Shown piece by piece: positions 1 through 12,564 of a DNA stretch of 64,000 nt; within the stretch, counting starts at the first letter, position 1; every line of letters begins with the position of its first letter. Made by a program: the position numbers and the translations under genes. The notes under the pieces are model-generated. The model had not been told where the DNA came from. It ran no database searches and saw only the letters and a list, made by a program, of their open reading frames with translations. Where the stretch lies: the NCBI RefSeq assembly GCF_032854445.1, contig NC_088305.1, positions 29,350,628 to 29,414,627 of the forward strand, in the 5' to 3' direction. Origin of the DNA: Liolophura sinensis. Lineage: Eukaryota; Mollusca; Polyplacophora; Chitonida; Chitonidae.

Positions 1-881
1 TAAACACAGAGTTTTGGGTTCAAGTTCTGGATAGTTCCTGTATTAGCCGTTTACAATTAGATTTCCCATGATTTAGTTCACAATTTCCACCCAAGAGGTT
101 GACATATTTATAATAATTTTATTTCTCGAAGGTGGCTTGATCAATTTACGACGACACTGTTCTTTCTCAAGGCCTTCACAGAGGAAACAAATATGTAGGA
201 CACGCGTACTTCAGAGTCCAATCCAAAAAATACTTCAACTATATATATAGATATATATATTTATAAAGCACCATGTAGTTTGAAAAGAGAAACTATATCT
301 ATTCATATGTACAAAAAAACCCAAAAAACATAAGCTTCTACAGATGACGTAACATGTTTACTGTGCCATGGAGACTCGCTATAGGGAAGTTGCGTACATG
401 TAGGTAATGGACCTCTGGTGATATACATTGTATAATATGCACAGAAATAGCCTAAAATGGTTGAGAATGCATTTCCAGAAAATCTTTGCCATTTTGATTT
501 CGCTGCACGGGGCGAAAAGTGTTTAAAAAAAAAATTCAATTATAAGGACAAAAGTTCCTGGATCTAGCAGTTGTAATGGAGTTTGCCCACCTTTTTTGCT
601 GTCTGCTTCATTATTTGTCAGAGTTGCTGCAGGCCAACATCTTTTGTGTTATAACAGGAGTGTGATTAGCACACCTGATTTTATTCACCTGAGACTTTTG
701 CTTGCTATGTCAAACATAGACATCGTTTCAGGTGTGTGTTGGGGGTGGAAGTATGATAGGATGGCTCGCATTCGAAGGCCTCTTGCTGAGCTTGCATACT
801 GAGCTAGAATACTGAGCATTGTACATGCAGTTGCATATTGAGACGTTGTGCAGTTACTAGAACGTGGATTATGGAACATTG

Positions 882-1322
882 TCAGGTGAAAGGGGCTAGT
901 TCATTCATCTGACTGTCCGGGATGTCACTAAAAGTTATGTTCCCACTGTACCCTATTTCTTCTAATTTTTGTGACACCTGGTCTGCTCGTTTTAACCGAT
1001 GTGCATTAAGCTGTAGCAAGAATATTGAGTTTTTTCTCGCATGGTAAGACCATCTAATGAACAACAAACGTGTATTTTTACTTTTCAAAAAAGCTGGGAA
1101 AGAAATGTAATAATCTGCTTTCAGCGCTACTGTTATGTTCCAAAAATTAAAAGAATTTGGGTACATTTTGAACATGGATGACATGATAGGCTCCACAAAT
1201 GACATTCTCCATTTTTGTAATGATTGCCCTAATGATACAATATATTTTTCATAAAAGTTTATAACAGTATTCAAAGGGTTGGGATTTGAGGATTGAGGGA
1301 TAAAGCATAAGCTGTCGACCAT
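882..1322 (-). CDS. Unassigned single-exon ORF, 146 codons from ATG
   Basis: I do not recognise this protein. The frame is open for about 155 codons on the minus strand. The first ATG (1320-1322) has a purine at -3 and G at +4, a fair Kozak context, and gives 146 residues. The composition is mixed and protein-like (many F, Y, W, K and N, no low-complexity runs), unlike the repeat-driven frames elsewhere in the window. A possible splice acceptor (TAG at about 1350-1352) just upstream would extend it slightly as an exon. No signal peptide or clear membrane span is visible. It may be a small gene, an exon of a gene on the minus strand, a transposon fragment or a chance ORF. Confidence 0.3.
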   Translation of the reverse strand: MVDSLCFIPQSSNPNPLNTVINFYEKYIVSLGQSLQKWRMSFVEPIMSSMFKMYPNSFNFWNITVALKADYYISFPAFLKSKNTRLLFIRWSYHARKNSIFLLQLNAHRLKRADQVSQKLEEIGYSGNITFSDIPDSQMNELAPFT

Positions 1323-1894
1323 GTCTTCCGGTCCCACTACAATACAGGACTACTTCTAGCAATAAATTCTAAGTAAGTAAGTGTGAACTTACATTCACAC
1401 ATACAGGTAACTGCATGTCAGCAGAAAAGCTGTAGACTTACGGCACCATGTTCTATAACGAACAACAAAGACTACTGTAGATAAAAACAAATCACGATTC
1501 TTAATTTGAAGTCAATAAAATGTTGCAAGCCCTGTTTCTGGGTGTTTACTGTGTCTCTGTTGATGCTGGTAGTGAAATATTTGTAAGGAACTCGGGAGAA
1601 AGGGGCATTTTTCCTACAATTTATGCTCATACATGTGGCCCCCTGTACATCTAAAACCTTGATTTATGGCCTCAAAGCAGTGTGTGAAAGGGATGCAAAT
1701 TGTGCTGCATGCTTAGCAGATAGTATTTTATTCCTAGAGAAATAAAGGAAATGAAGTCTATAAAAGTTGGCTTAAACCCAGAATTTTAGGATTGTTCAGG
1801 ACTCCCTCTTGTATAGATAGGATTATAAACTTGGTAAGGCCTACAGAAGTCTTCCTGAATCTCCTGACGTGGTTATCTCCCATCGCAGTGTGCT

Positions 1895-2053
1895 GTAATT
1901 CTTCAATTTTTTTGCATATTTGCAAAGTGTTTATTCAACCACACTCTGAAGACAGTATTATGTGCAGACAGATTTGTCTCCAAAATCAAATTAAAAACAT
2001 GCATGAATTGCACTGAAAGTTGCTCTGTCATGTACAGAATAGTTGAGGAAACT
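1895..2053. mobile_element. MITE-like element, copy 1
   Basis: A non-coding element of about 159 bp. It starts with TAATTCTTCAATTTT and ends with AGTTGAGGAAACT, which are imperfect inverted repeats of each other. The inner text (GATTTGTCTCCAAAATCAA, then ATGAATTGCACTGAAAGTTG) matches the element at 15579-15761. The termini match those at 8326-8482. It carries no coding capacity, which fits a MITE. Confidence 0.6.
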
Positions 2054-2710
2054 GGGTAGTATTATGTATTGTGCTGTCGTATGCAATGTTACTGAAGGTC
2101 AGCTATGCAAGTAACATCAAGTAAGCAGCTATATTAATGCCTCTTTTATTCACAACAATGGCTGCTGTTTCTGTGCATCCATCTGTGCTGGCATGAGGCT
2201 ACATTAGCACTGATTATTTGCTCAGGGTATTGAGAAGGTAAAAACTAGATGTATCTACTTCCTTTTTGGTTCATAAACCTCATGGTTATCAATTATCAGA
2301 TTTTGAAATTGAAAGGGGTTTGTATCAGGCGTGTGAAGAGTGGTGTTGTAAGCTGCATGTTTGGGGGGAAATCTGTTATCACTGACAACATGCTTTAAAT
2401 AGTGGCCGCGGTGAATGTGTGTGAAACTTGATTGCATTGGTTGAATTGAAATATGTGTGGCTTAGATAGTAAGGACTATATAAGTTCAGGATTTTTCAAG
2501 TGATACGTTTTGCTAGATTCTGACTGATTCGTCAACCTTACAGGGCAACTGGTATTGTTTTTCGCGAAGTTTGATTAATTTCTTATCAGAAAAAGCTGTT
2601 GGGGTGGAGAAAAGTGTTGGCATTCAAAGTATCACGTTTAAGACCTTTAGTTTAGGTGAAGTACAGTAAATGATGGTATGTTTGATTTTTTTCTTCTGAA
2701 TCATCACCAG

Positions 2711-5700
2711 GTCTTCAAGGCAGCGTCGACGTTCCCGCAGCCGTAGTTACAGCCCACGTCGGCGCCATGGCAAGAGTGACCGCATGGGCAAGTCGTCGCG
2801 CAGAGCGCCCTCCCCTCGAAGCCCTAGTCATTCTTCACGATACTCATCCTCAAAAGTCAGTCATTCTAGCATCAAATACGCTTCCAGTTTGGCGGCGGAG
2901 CTTAGCAAACACAAGAAGTTTCGCGAAGCAGGCAGCCGCCCCAAAGACGCTAAGGGCAGTGCTGACTCCCCAATAGTGATAGACATTCGGGAGGAACCGA
3001 ACAGGAGCTTGACCCCTGACCCCAAGTCTGTGATCAAACCCGAGGCCACGGATGATCTCTATGAAGACCTGCCGAAGCCTCGTGTGTCAAACATTTCTGT
3101 CCCTTTACCTCGTGAGGCTGAGCCTCCTCGCGTAGATCCTGCAGCTCTTCCTGAGGTGCGTAAACCGGAGAGATTCGTTGGTGCTGTTGATGAAAAAATA
3201 GTAGTAAAAGTGGAAAATTTGAAGCGTGATGGTGGTAGTGGGGGTCCGGATGACGGCAGAAGGAGCGGGGAATTTCCCTCCAAGGAGCAGGAGCGGTTCA
3301 ACCCACCGCCAGACAGCAGGCGTTCACGATCCCCCCAGCGGACATCAACATTACCCAAACTCCCGCTTCCAAACGTGTCTCCCATTGACAGTGACTTTGA
3401 CCGGACGCCGTACAGTGATCGTCCTGCATCCCCACCTGTTAGGAAAAAGCGGATCACCGACCTCCCAATGCCTCCAGTCATGGATGAACCTGATATGGAC
3501 CTAGAACCAGAACTGGAGAAGGAAAATCTGAAGAAAGATCCAGACTCAAACCAGCCTAAGATGAGGAAACCTAAGTAAGGCAACTAACAGTAATCTTAAA
3601 GAATCCCTGAAAAACGTTTTCATTTAAAATAATAAATAAATATTTAGCGCCCACCCACCCTTCATTCATGATTATACCCAGGGAGTGAAATATTGAGTAA
3701 AGTGTGAAACGCCAAGATGAGGGAAACCCAAGGAAGAAGAAAATTATGAAGCAGTGTATCTAAACAATTTCCCAAAAAGTTTGCTTCAAAAAAAATTTTT
3801 TTCTCCACCCCACCCCCACCTGTCCAACCATTGTTAAAAATCTCCTACAAAATCACAAAATGATGTTTTCCTTAAAAAATTCATTTTTTCTCTCCACTCA
3901 GAAACCCAACCATGGTCTTTTGAGTGAAAAATTCTTGTTCTCCTTCCCCCCATTCCCCCTTTGGTTTTTCAGAGTATGAAAAACACAGCCTTTATTAATT
4001 CCAAAATGCCATAACAAAATGTTATTTCTGAGACAGTTACAAGTCAGCAGAGTTACAAATTTTACAGCTGTGAATGTGTTGAAAAATGACAAAAATGTGT
4101 CTTCTTCATAGGCAAATTTTTTTTTTGTTGACTTCTGTGGAAAAAGTACTGATCTTTTGGTTTGCATAACAGGATTTGTCAGTCCAGAAGGCAGAATGAA
4201 AGAAACAAAGGGGACTGGGGAGAGCGGTGTGTGGATGTGTTTAAGATCATCTGTCAGATCGGGGAGGGGACATATGGACAGGTGTACAAGGCCAAGGACC
4301 TGTATACAGGTGAGTTGTCTGTCAGGACAGTCTGTAAAAAAAGCCCTGAGGTGAGGTTGGCGGGTTTTCCTTGAAGTGAACGTGTACATATTGCCTTGGT
4401 TAGGCTAGTGCTGCACATAAAGCGATTGCAGTGAGTCAAGTTCCAGCTCATGTTGGCTTTCCCTCCGGTGGGAAGGTCTGCTAACAAGTTGCGGATGGTC
4501 GTGAGTTTCTCAAGCTGCCCGGTTTACTCGCACCATAATGCTGGTCATCATCAAATAAGTGAAATATTCTTAAACAGCCTGAAACATGGTATGAAAATAT
4601 AAATTATATTGTATATCAAATAAATAAGTTATAGGAAAAATAGTTTGAAGTGTGCCTTCTCAAAAGACAACTTATCTCTTAACCAATACTTTCAGTTCAT
4701 ATTCAGGTCATTGTTACTTGGCTTTGTATACATCATTTGATGTGTTTGGGGGCTGTTGGCAGGAAGGTGCGTTTTTGTGAATTTGTTCTCTATTTCAATC
4801 ACTAGGACACACAAGGTGTGCATTCAGTCTTATTCTCTGATGGGGAATTTTGAGCGTTCTCTTGGTACTGTACCATCTTGTGAGACCTTTTGTCTGCCAC
4901 TGCTATGACCCATACTCCTGGCATTCCAGTTACCTTAACCCATAAATGACTGCCATCATGTAAGGAATAACTACTTGAGTATGGCAATGAAAACTGAATA
5001 TATACATATGTACATGTGTGCTCAGAGATAGTGAGAATCACTTGAAAAGACAAAATATTTCCAGTTTTAAGTTAGACATTTGTGATTTCAGATGAATTGG
5101 TTGCTCTGAAGAAGGTGCGTTTGGAGAACGAGCGGGAAGGATTCCCAATAACAGCTGTCCGTGAGATTAAAATATTGAGACAGTTAAACCACACAAACAT
5201 CGTTAATCTGAAGGAGATAGTCACTGACAAACAAGATGCCATGGACTTCAAGAAAGACAAAGGTGAGGAGTGATGTAACTGTCTTAATGTCAAGGAAAGG
5301 TCTACCAGCAACCTGCGGAGTACGGCGTAAACACGAATCAAATAACTAAATGTAGATTTCAATTCTACCAGTAGGTTCCTGAACCTTAGAACCTCATATA
5401 CCATCAACAGGCTGCTAAATTCCAAAACTCAAAGAAACTCAATCCTGAAGCTTTTGAGCATAACTTCAGGAAATTCAGTTCAGATCCTAACTGTTGAAGT
5501 TATGACATATACATGTAGATGTGGTAATTCATTATTCAGGTTTCCCGAAATAGCCAAAAACTGAACTTAGTGCTGAAATAAACTCAATTCTGCAATACAA
5601 AAACTCAGTTCTTCTACTTCTATTACTCCTTGCAACATGCAGTTTTTAATGTTCTAACAAAGTGTGACAGCTCAAAGTAAAATTTCACTGTATATCCTAA

Positions 5701-8700
5701 TATGGAAATGATGGCAACCATGTTGTTGAATTGATTGGTTGTTCGCTTCTGCTTCTTTTAAAATCCGCTGAAGTACTTTGGTTTGAAGTTTGCTTCATAT
5801 TGTAAACACTTACAACATCGACGGAAGTCAACGCATAGTGTAGCTGGTATGTGTTGTGCTCCCTGATTGGTTCATCAACCGTTGTGTAACCAGTCAGCGC
5901 AGACATTACATTGTTGTACAGCATGGCAATGGGAACAACAAAAGGGAGGCGTGATATGTGTACTCACACACAAGTAGGTCTGGCGGGAATTACTTCTGGA
6001 GTTCCAATTAGTTAAGACCAGCATTTGTCAAACTATGAGTTATCAGTAAAGACATAGGTGTAACAGTTTGCTTGTAAGTGCATTATTTGATCGGTTGAAA
6101 CTTTGCCCAATGCACCCGGTGGTACAACCAAAAACAGGCATATATAATCTGCCGGCTTTAATGGAAAGGCCTGTGTTTCTGAATTGGCCTCTAGTTTTTG
6201 ATATTTTGGTTCCTGCATTGTAGGGGCATTCTACCTGGTGTTTGAGTACATGGACCATGACCTAATGGGGTTGTTAGAGTCAGGCATGGTACATTTCCAG
6301 GAACAGCACATAGCCTCCATGATGAAACAGCTCCTGGATGGTCTCAACTATTGCCACAAGAAGAACTTCTTACACAGAGACATCAAATGCTCCAACATTC
6401 TTGTTAACAACAGGTGAGGCCCACGTCTGACTGGTAAAGCCTTGTTAGAGTGTTTTTGTGAAGTGTGATAAAGTTCTTAGAAGAAAAACTACATGTTAGC
6501 ATCCAAAGTGTTATTTCAAGGTCTCTGTATGCCCCTGAGAGTGCTTTTTTTAGATTCTAAACTTCAGCTGATCATCAGTACATGAAATGCCAGTTCTTGT
6601 GTAGAGGATAACAGGGCTATTTCCTGGCCTTGTGAATGCTCATGTTTAAGGGCTGGCTGGCTGGCTGCATCAAGTAGATGAAAAGTTTAATAGCAAAAGA
6701 TAGGATGTCAAATGTTTGACCGACCAACACCCAAGCCGAGCAGTCTGCTGTAGCTGAAAATGTCAATTTGAATTGGATATTATTTATGATCAAATTCAAA
6801 AAGATAATGACTGCCCCGATAGCACAGTTGGTAGAGCAGCCACTTCAGGAGATGGTAGATCCAGGATCGTTTCAGTGAAGCAGCACTAGATGAAAAGAGT
6901 GGTGGAAGTCCGTCCTGTAACAAGGAGGCACGTTACATGCATTCTGAGGACTCCTTCGTCCTATGACTGAAAAATTGTTGAGTACGTTATTAAACCCTAA
7001 GCACTCGCTCACTCTTGTTCGCTCAAAAAGATAATGATATGATAGCATAATATAAAATTTATAATGACAGAATCATTACCTGAATATTTGAAAATTGTTT
7101 GAACTCTGGTCTGTGTTTAGCTTTGCCGTGTAAACAGTTGTACTGTTAAGTTTATTCTTTTGTGCATAATTGTTCAATAAATTATTCTGGTGATATGTTT
7201 GTGGTGAATTCACTAATAAATGAACGTCTTGTTTCCCCAGGGGCCAGATCAAGCTGGCAGACTTAGGGTTAGCGCGCCTGTACCAAGCAGATGACAAGGA
7301 CCGGCCGTACACAAACAAGGTGATAACACTCTGGTACCGTCCACCAGAGCTCCTCCTAGGTGAGGAGAGGTACGGACCTGCCATTGACGTCTGGAGCTGT
7401 GGGTAAGTCACATCTGGCCTCGGGGGACAGTTATGCTTCTCATCGTTACCTGGTTAATATGTTTGTGGTTTACCAGGTATTGGATTCTATACCCTGTTGC
7501 CATGGAGGTTTTGGTAATTCATTGTCTGGGTAATTTATGCATATAGTCTTGATTTGTTACAAGTAATGCATGGGTTGCTGCCCGGCGAGCGGGATTGGTC
7601 AGGGCAATACTTAGATTAAGCTTAAAATGCCTACTAAAAACATGTTCACTTAAAGCTAATCCATTAGGAAGAAGGTTGAAGTTGCTGTGATGTGCAGTGA
7701 ATCGTCCCAGTTGGTCTTCCGTAAAAATGATATGCCTCTGTATGATCAAAGACATCAGAAATACAGCACAGCATTTTCAATCATGTATTTAGTGAAAAGA
7801 CAATGGCAGAATGACTCTAAAATACCACCTATCAGAGTACATAATGGATGGGATCCAGGCTTGTTATGTTTTAGGTGTAGGTACCACTTTTTCACAATAC
7901 TTGTCCAGCACATACACCTGATAAAGCGTGGAGCTTTCTTCCACCCGTTAGCCTCACCTTCATGTTATAAGTGAAATATTCTTGGTTCGGCATGAGGCAC
8001 GAATCAAAATAAATCTTAACCAAGATTGAAAAATTAACTTGGGCTTTGTCTAAATGGCTATAACCTGTTTTGGCTGAGGACAGGTGCATCCTTGGTGAGC
8101 TGTTCACCAAGCGTCCGCTGTTCCAAGCTGTGCAGGAAATCCTCCAGCTTGAGCTAATCAGCAAGACGTGTGGAACACCATGCCCTGCCGTCTGGCCCGA
8201 TGTCATCAAGCTGCCCCTCTTCCACACCGTGAAGCCCAAGAAACAGTACCGTCGTCGGCTCAGGGAGGAGTTCTCATTGTAAGACTGCTTTCATGTATCA
8301 TTTCTTGATGGTTTTCTGCAATACCCTAATTCTTCAACCTTTTTAACTGCCTCTGCAACCAATATTTTGAAACGTTCTGAGAGACAATGGCAGTAGAAAA
8401 ATAATTTCCACAGCTTTATGCATGTATTCATAAATTCCAGATTAAAAGTGCTTTATTGGTTGAAAAGGTTGAGGAATTATAGCGTACACTTCTGTTATCA
8501 AATTTCCTTTTTAATGAATGCTATGAATGGGTAGGGCCTAATAAGCTCCAAAATCATTCTGAATTTTGAAAGTCCGACATGGCTTTGTAGAACCGACCCC
8601 TCATTAACAAAGCTGTACCCATACCCCCTTGAAAGGGATAATATAGGAGTGTAATACGCCTGGGCATGAACGTCGATGGTCTTGTCTATTGAAGCATGCC

Positions 8701-11102
8701 CAAGTTAGCTCTGGACCTGATGGACCACATGTTAGAGCTGGACCCAGGCAGGAGGTGTACAGCAGAACAGGCCCTGTCAGGGGCATGGCTTAAGGATGTG
8801 CGGCCAGAACTCATACCCCCTCCCAAGTAAGTCTGGAGAGCAACCCTGGGATAGGGTTAATTTAGTTTGCGCCCTGGGGGGCAATTAAGACTGAACCAGA
8901 GGGAAAAAAAGGGTTAAATTTGTGTTGGAAGCATAAACACTGGCTAATTTTTTTTGTTATTTAGAATCTCACTGTTTGTTTAGTTGTTAGGAAAGTCAGC
9001 CTAACATGGTCAACGCAAATGACATCTTAGGTTGTGAATTATGCAGTCATTTAAGTCCCACTATTGAGTCTTAACTATTAATCTGCTTGTTTGATTGTTT
9101 TTAGGTCAGAAAGTATGTTGTGGCAAAAAGTGGCCAGATTAAAACAAGGCATTATCTCACATCTTTGGGCTTTTCCGGACCCCGAAAAGAAAAAAAATAT
9201 GACTGCTTTCTTTAGCTTTCTAGGATTCTCGAACCGTCTTGAGTGCCATTGTATAATAGAAAAATTCGTGAGGATGGCATTAAGCCTCATATTGATACAT
9301 CCTTTTTTTTTTTTTTATCCAGCCTTCCCAAAGACCAGGATTGTCATGAATTGTGGAGCAAGCGACGTAAGAAGAGCATGCGAGAGGCAATGAAACAGGA
9401 GCAAGATTCTGGTGGGTCTAAAGAGGCTTACTCCAGCAAAGGCGGGGCTAACGGCGACTCCACATATGGACGCAAAAAATCGTCATCAGACTTAAGCAAG
9501 TCAGAGCCACGCAGCTCTGACAAGTCAGAGTCAAAACTTAGCAGGAATCCATTCAACTTTCGCAAGGAGCCACCCAGTATTCCTGGCCTTGATCTTGCTG
9601 AGGATAAAGACAGTGACACGAAGCAGACAACAGCAGTGGCTGCACACGGTACAGGCAGCACAGGCCGGCTGAGCACTAGTGCAGCAACATCCAGCACCTC
9701 CGAGGCTGTTCCTGCAGGAGAAAAAGTGACTAACACTGCTTCAAATCAGACCCAGCTCTCAGGCCTGATTCAGCTACTACAGTCTAACCCTGGACTGAGT
9801 ATATCTCAGCTGGCTAAAGTATTAAACGTCCCATTAGACCCCAGCACATCCACTTTGCTAGAGAACTTAAACCTCCAGCTACTGGTGGCTGCGGCCACCA
9901 AACAGGCTCAGGGAAAACTGGCACAGACCGAGTCTGGGCTAGCAGGACAACCCGCCCCGGCTAAAGCTCCGGGACCTGGGAGCGGTGGCGGCGATACAGG
10001 TAAATATGAGCGGGAGGGCTTCTCTCAAACCTCCTCCAGCTATAAACAGGGTTATAGTGCGGCCAGCAACCCACCGCCACAAACAAGCACGGCTTACTGG
10101 GATTCCGGGAAGGGCACGGGGACAGACCTGGGACAGAGTCAGGTGGGGGGAGGGTCTAGGGTAGGGGATCAACCCTCGTCCGGGGCAGGGGTCAAGGCTG
10201 CCTTAGCACAGCTTCTGGCTCAGCAGGGTATTAAAGTGACGATGGGCGGACAGAGCGGGGTAAGGCGAGACTCTGGGGCCTTTCAGGACACCCAAGACAA
10301 GGGAAAGAGTTTTACTTCTAGCTCAGAACGGCCCAGCTACAAGCAGGACAGTTACAGTCAGGCCGGTGATGGCTCATTTTTTTACTCCTCGGCAGGGAAG
10401 GCCTCGACAGGCTCTGCTTTCTCATCTAGGACAGGTGCGAGTTCTGAGGGGACCGTCACCTCCAAGGCCATCTTGGACAGTCTGCATTCTGACACTAGCC
10501 ACGACAGCTACAGCAAGTCCAGCTATTCCTCTCAGGGGTCTGTAGGGTTCGATAAGGGAGAGGGAGACAGCTTTAGGGGTAGTGGATATAGCTACAGTGA
10601 CTATGGACAGATACCTGGCAGTGGGGTGCCTGGCACAGAAGGGGGGAAGTCACTCCGTGCCAAAGTACAGAACTACCTGAGTCAGTACAGAGAGGAAGGC
10701 CCACCAGGTTCTGTGGGGCCACCAGACGTCAATGACCAGTCCTCCAGTCAAGATTACCCTTCTGCTCTCTCCTCCGCCCCATTGGACCGGCCAGCGTCCT
10801 GCCGAGCCCCTGTGATGACCTCTGCCCCACATAGCAGCTCAACAACAAATGCTGGAATACCTCCCCTTATGTCTGTGGGGGGCTCAACCCAGAATACCCA
10901 CGTGGGTAGCAGGGCTCCAAACACCCCCACCCCCACATCTGCCTTACCTAACTTCAGACCTGCCCCACCCCCTGATCACCGAATGCCCCTCCTTACCACA
11001 CCTCCCCCACGTGCACGTGCCCCACTCCTATCTTTCCCGGGCAGTAACCGTGGTGGTCCAAGTCAAGTAGGATTTGGGGGTCCTCCAAGTAGATTCATGT
11101 AA
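2711..11102 (+). CDS. CDK12: Cyclin-dependent kinase 12/13, C-terminal 1209 residues (partial at 5' end)
   Basis: Cyclin K-dependent kinase that phosphorylates the RNA polymerase II CTD during elongation; nuclear. Exons: 2711-3574, 4173-4309, 5092-5262, 6224-6413, 7241-7402, 8084-8278, 8695-8826, 9323-11102, with GT-AG junctions and consistent phases; stop TAA 11100-11102. Exon 1 has the end of the RS region ([17 protein letters not shown]), then SSLAAEL and a proline-rich segment. The kinase starts near WGERCVDVF. It shows [12 protein letters not shown], Lys in VALKK (5109-5111), the cyclin-helix motif PITAVRE (5145-5165), HRDIKCSN with Asp 6379-6381, and T-loop Thr in [15 protein letters not shown] (7311-7313). 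The family-specific extension [11 protein letters not shown] starts the last exon. The C-terminal tail is S/G/P-rich and keeps [17 protein letters not shown] and [11 protein letters not shown], both with CDK12 counterparts. Oddity: DLG replaces DFG. Invertebrates usually have one CDK12/13 orthologue, so the symbol covers both vertebrate paralogues. N-terminal exons are not in view. Confidence 0.95.
4425..4600 (+). mobile_element. SINE family A copy in CDK12 intron
   Basis: Degenerate copy of the tRNA-derived SINE seen complete at 21421-21680. It keeps the B-box side (AAGTTCCAGCTCATGTTGG), the AAGGTCTG and TGCGGATGGTCGTG blocks, and the core CACCATAATGCTGG followed by AAGTGAAATATTCTT. The 5' tRNA-like head is mostly missing. 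Confidence 0.75.
4845..5000 (+). mobile_element. Highly diverged SINE family A remnant
   Basis: Weak similarity to the 3' half of the family A SINE: ATAAATGACTGCCATCATGTAAG is followed by CTACTTGAGTATGGC, where intact copies read ATAATGCTGGCC..., TTCTTGAGTACGGC. It lies in the CDK12 intron before the 5092 exon. Confidence 0.45.
5290..5352 (+). mobile_element. Internally deleted SINE family A fragment
   Basis: AAAGGTCTACCAGCAACCTGCGG, part of the SINE body, is joined directly to GAGTACGGCGTAAACACGAATCAAATAA, the SINE 3' end. The roughly 90 bp between them in full copies is absent. It lies just 28 bp after the donor of CDK12 exon 5092-5262. Confidence 0.75.
6812..7022 (+). mobile_element. tRNA-derived SINE, family B, in CDK12 intron
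   Basis: It begins with a tRNA-like head, GCCCCGATAGCACAGTTGG followed by TAGAGC, which resembles a pol III A box. It ends with ATGACTGAAAAATTGTTGAG and GTACGTTATTAAACCCTAAG. The same 3' end closes the element at 18640-18902, so the two belong to one family, distinct from family A. Confidence 0.65.
8326..8482. mobile_element. MITE-like element, copy 2, with clear terminal inverted repeats
   Basis: The best-preserved termini of this family: CTAATTCTTCAACCTTTT at the left and AAAAGGTTGAGGAATTATAG at the right, near-perfect inverted repeats about 158 bp apart. It is non-coding and lies in the CDK12 intron between exons 8084-8278 and 8695-8826. Confidence 0.75.
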
Positions 11103-12360
11103 AACATTTTTTTTTTTTTATTTTTATTATATGATGAAATGCCATATATATGTCCAGATCTTGGAAGTTTTGGGGGAAATTTACGTGTATGTATATAGGT
11201 ATACCATGATCACAATATGTCTTGGATGTCAATAAGTCGTCTTTACAACTCTTCTGAAGATGATCTCTGAGTGGCAAAGATGTTCCCGATCGATCCGAGT
11301 GCACCCTGTGAATTCGCCGTTCCAATGCTGTTACTCCAGGTTGATGTTGCCATGAAGTGCTTACAACCAACCGTTAGGGTGAAGTCAGAAGGACTGAAGC
11401 AGCTTCACAGTGGCAGGAAAGCTGTATTACTGTACCTGTGTAGAAGACGACTTCAGCTTTTGAACCTGAACTCTGAACCACAGACTGGTTTTCTGAACGA
11501 AAAGGAAAGCTTTAGTAGACAGCACGTTTCAAGACACTGTCGAAAATTGACTCTCATGCCAGGTTTAAAATCGAATGTGTAGTGTATTTACTGACCAGAC
11601 ATTCCACTTATCTTAATATATGTACGAGAGATCTTGGTTTTAACTTAGCATCACCATTTATGGATTGCTTTATGGGCAAGGAAAATTATCCTGTTCAGAT
11701 GCAGAGAACGGCTGTTATTGTCCAGGTAAACAAAAATGGCATTGTTGAGCGAGACTGTATGCCTGTATATATGATAAAGGAAATCAAAATGTTGACGACC
11801 GAGACAAGTCAGACCATTGGTTCATTATTAAATATGTCTGGGGATAGTATATATTTTGGAAAATTGTTTGGTAGGATGTTGATAATGAGATAGAGTAAGT
11901 TGTAATGAAGCTGTTAATTTTGTGGGAATTGGCTGTCAAGGGTGCTTTCTTTGTCTGCTTCATTAAACTGTGAATCACGGCTGAATGTTGTTTTGGTCTG
12001 TTCTACACAACATGTGAAATATACAGAACATTTAACACCAGGACACACTGTTCAGGACTCCCGACAGTTTACAACTAGCTTACAGGGTTCCCACTGGTGC
12101 GTGAACTTCAAATTGTTTGAGGTTTTCAAGTCCTTCGCCTTAAGAAGGAGTCCATTTTGTAATGTGTTCTTGAAAGCATTTTTTTAAGTATGAAATACAG
12201 TGCATGCTGTTCCCTACGGATGGATAATGAGAGAACAGAATAGTATCCATTGATTTCCAAATGAAGTTTTATACTCCAGCTGAATGATTCTTGAAATTGC
12301 TGGAAAATGTTATTTGTCTGCTGGGGAAAAAAAAAGAAAAAAAACTTGTAAAGTTTATTT
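11103..12360 (+). other. Probable CDK12 3' UTR
   Basis: Sequence following the CDK12 stop codon. It starts with a T-rich tract and has only short unsupported ORFs. ATTAAA hexamers at 11827-11832 and 11962-11967 are candidate poly(A) signals, but none can be shown to be used. Confidence 0.4.
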
Positions 12361-12530
12361 GGCCTCAGACATATATTTCCTTAACGGAAGAGAACCCTGG
12401 AAGTAAAACTGGTCTAATCTGTCAAACATGAGCAAGCCAATTAAGAGTTTCAATTCCAAAACATTCTCCTTGGGCAGTGGAACTTGGAGTGTTTAATATT
12501 GCGAGAAATTTTCCATTTATGAAAACCCAA

Positions 12531-12564
<34 letters not shown>

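Larger units (their letters stand above)
1..2710. other. Spacer or 5' intron left of the first recognised CDK12 exon
   Basis: This AT-rich stretch shows no RS-rich or otherwise recognisable CDK12 coding sequence. It could be intergenic or the intron between the missing N-terminal exons and the exon at 2711. It contains one unassigned minus-strand ORF (882-1322) and one MITE-like element (1895-2053), listed separately. A polypyrimidine-rich tract and CAG end at 2710, forming the splice acceptor of the first exon. Confidence 0.6.

Noticed and set aside
3059-3583. 174-codon minus-strand ORF opposite CDK12 exon 1
   Set aside because: It is the antisense shadow of the CDK12 exon, whose own frame matches the family and splices in phase.
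9243-9322. Extension of the last CDK12 exon frame to the left
   Set aside because: A T-rich tract and CAG at 9320-9322 form the splice acceptor, and the family-specific sequence starts immediately after it. The upstream part is intron.
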